From Acidimicrobiales bacterium (GTDB taxonomy: Bacteria > Actinomycetota > Acidimicrobiia > Acidimicrobiales > JABEUL01): a DNA stretch of 6,290 nt. Where the stretch lies: NCBI GenBank assembly GCA_027451605.1, contig DAIDJA010000111.1:1-6290 (forward strand), in the 5' to 3' direction. This document shows positions 5,983 through 6,290 of this stretch, in pieces; position 1 is the stretch's first letter; every line of letters starts with the position of its first letter. The position numbers and the translations under genes are program-made. The notes beneath the pieces were generated by a model, which saw only the letters and a program-made list of their open reading frames with translations, was not told where the DNA came from and ran no database searches.

Positions 5983-6290
5983 TGCGCTTATGACTGAATC
6001 TCCGAAATTTACCCTGAGCTCTGCGTAAAGATCCGAATCGAGACTAACCCAATAATCTGCGGGCAATCGCCATGTACGCCTGTCTATAATCAAATTTACG
6101 GGGGTGGTCCCCTTGTGGTCTAAAAGAATGGATTTAAGGTTGGCCAATCTTTCGTTTGTCATAAACTTACAGGGCAGTTTTAACTTTACCGGTAACTTAC
6201 CCATCGTTAGTCTCGACATGTCTACTGACTTAATTTCATTTGCCACCAGTTTTGCGTCACTATCCTGAGAGTCCAGTCTGCCTGTTATCA
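5980..6290 (-). CDS. dnaE: DNA polymerase III alpha subunit, C-terminal end (5' partial)
   Basis: The last 102 codons of the replicative polymerase alpha subunit; the remaining ~90% lies beyond the window. The frame is open through 6290, and the GTG at 6246 is internal. The residues before it, ITGRLDSQDSDAKL, continue into VANEIKSVD as the closing strands of the OB-fold domain of DnaE (family pattern GRVDxRxDxxKLxAxEI). The tail has LKLPCKFMTNERLANLKSIL, then HKGTTPVNLII and LPADYWVSLDSDLYAELRVNFG, matching the C-terminal domain that binds the tau subunit (family pattern LkxlLxxhpGxxPVxLxl ... lpxxyxVxxsxxLxaeLrxxlG). Presence of this tail favours the replicative DnaE1 over the DnaE2/ImuC type, which ends near the OB fold. 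A small separate gene starting at 6246 would leave this similarity unexplained. Confidence 0.82.
   Translation of the reverse strand, partial: ITGRLDSQDSDAKLVANEIKSVDMSRLTMGKLPVKLKLPCKFMTNERLANLKSILLDHKGTTPVNLIIDRRTWRLPADYWVSLDSDLYAELRVNFGDSVISA

Noticed and set aside
6244..6246. GTG at 6246 as start of a small 88-residue gene
   Set aside because: The frame stays open to the window edge and the residues upstream continue the DnaE OB-fold pattern.

Overview
The window looks like ordinary chromosomal DNA from an actinobacterium of moderate, not high, GC content. The best guess is the class Acidimicrobiia, inferred from the style of the secreted protein and of the patatin, not proven. No tRNA, rRNA, CRISPR array, insertion sequence or attachment site was seen, and no multi-gene defence or mobile system.

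Layout. Positions 1-3083 on the + strand hold the C-terminal 1026 residues of a large, probably secreted mosaic protein. It has about eleven Asp-box (BNR-like) beta-propeller repeats carrying regular cysteine pairs, then one IPT/TIG domain, then three tandem modules of about 137 residues of a type recurrent in actinobacterial extracellular proteins. The gene converges on a minus-strand block; the two stop codons are only 54 bases apart, with an inverted repeat between them. Reading in the direction of transcription, the minus-strand block is: the last 102 codons of DNA polymerase III alpha (dnaE, cut by the window end at 6290), a 223-residue protein of unknown function, a convincing rho-independent terminator (5054-5085), a patatin-like phospholipase, and shikimate dehydrogenase (aroE).

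How they fit together. The three complete minus-strand genes point the same way but are spaced by about 90-150 bases, and a strong terminator separates the 223-residue protein from the patatin. This is therefore more likely a run of separately transcribed genes than one operon, and their functions (replication, unknown, lipid hydrolysis, aromatic amino-acid synthesis) are not obviously linked. Two coding regions are truncated by the window: the + strand protein lacks its N-terminus and signal peptide, and dnaE lacks all but its C-terminus.

The points most worth a second look are the one-cysteine-pair-per-blade architecture of the propeller, the substitutions at normally conserved active-site positions of AroE, and the uncharacterised protein next to dnaE.
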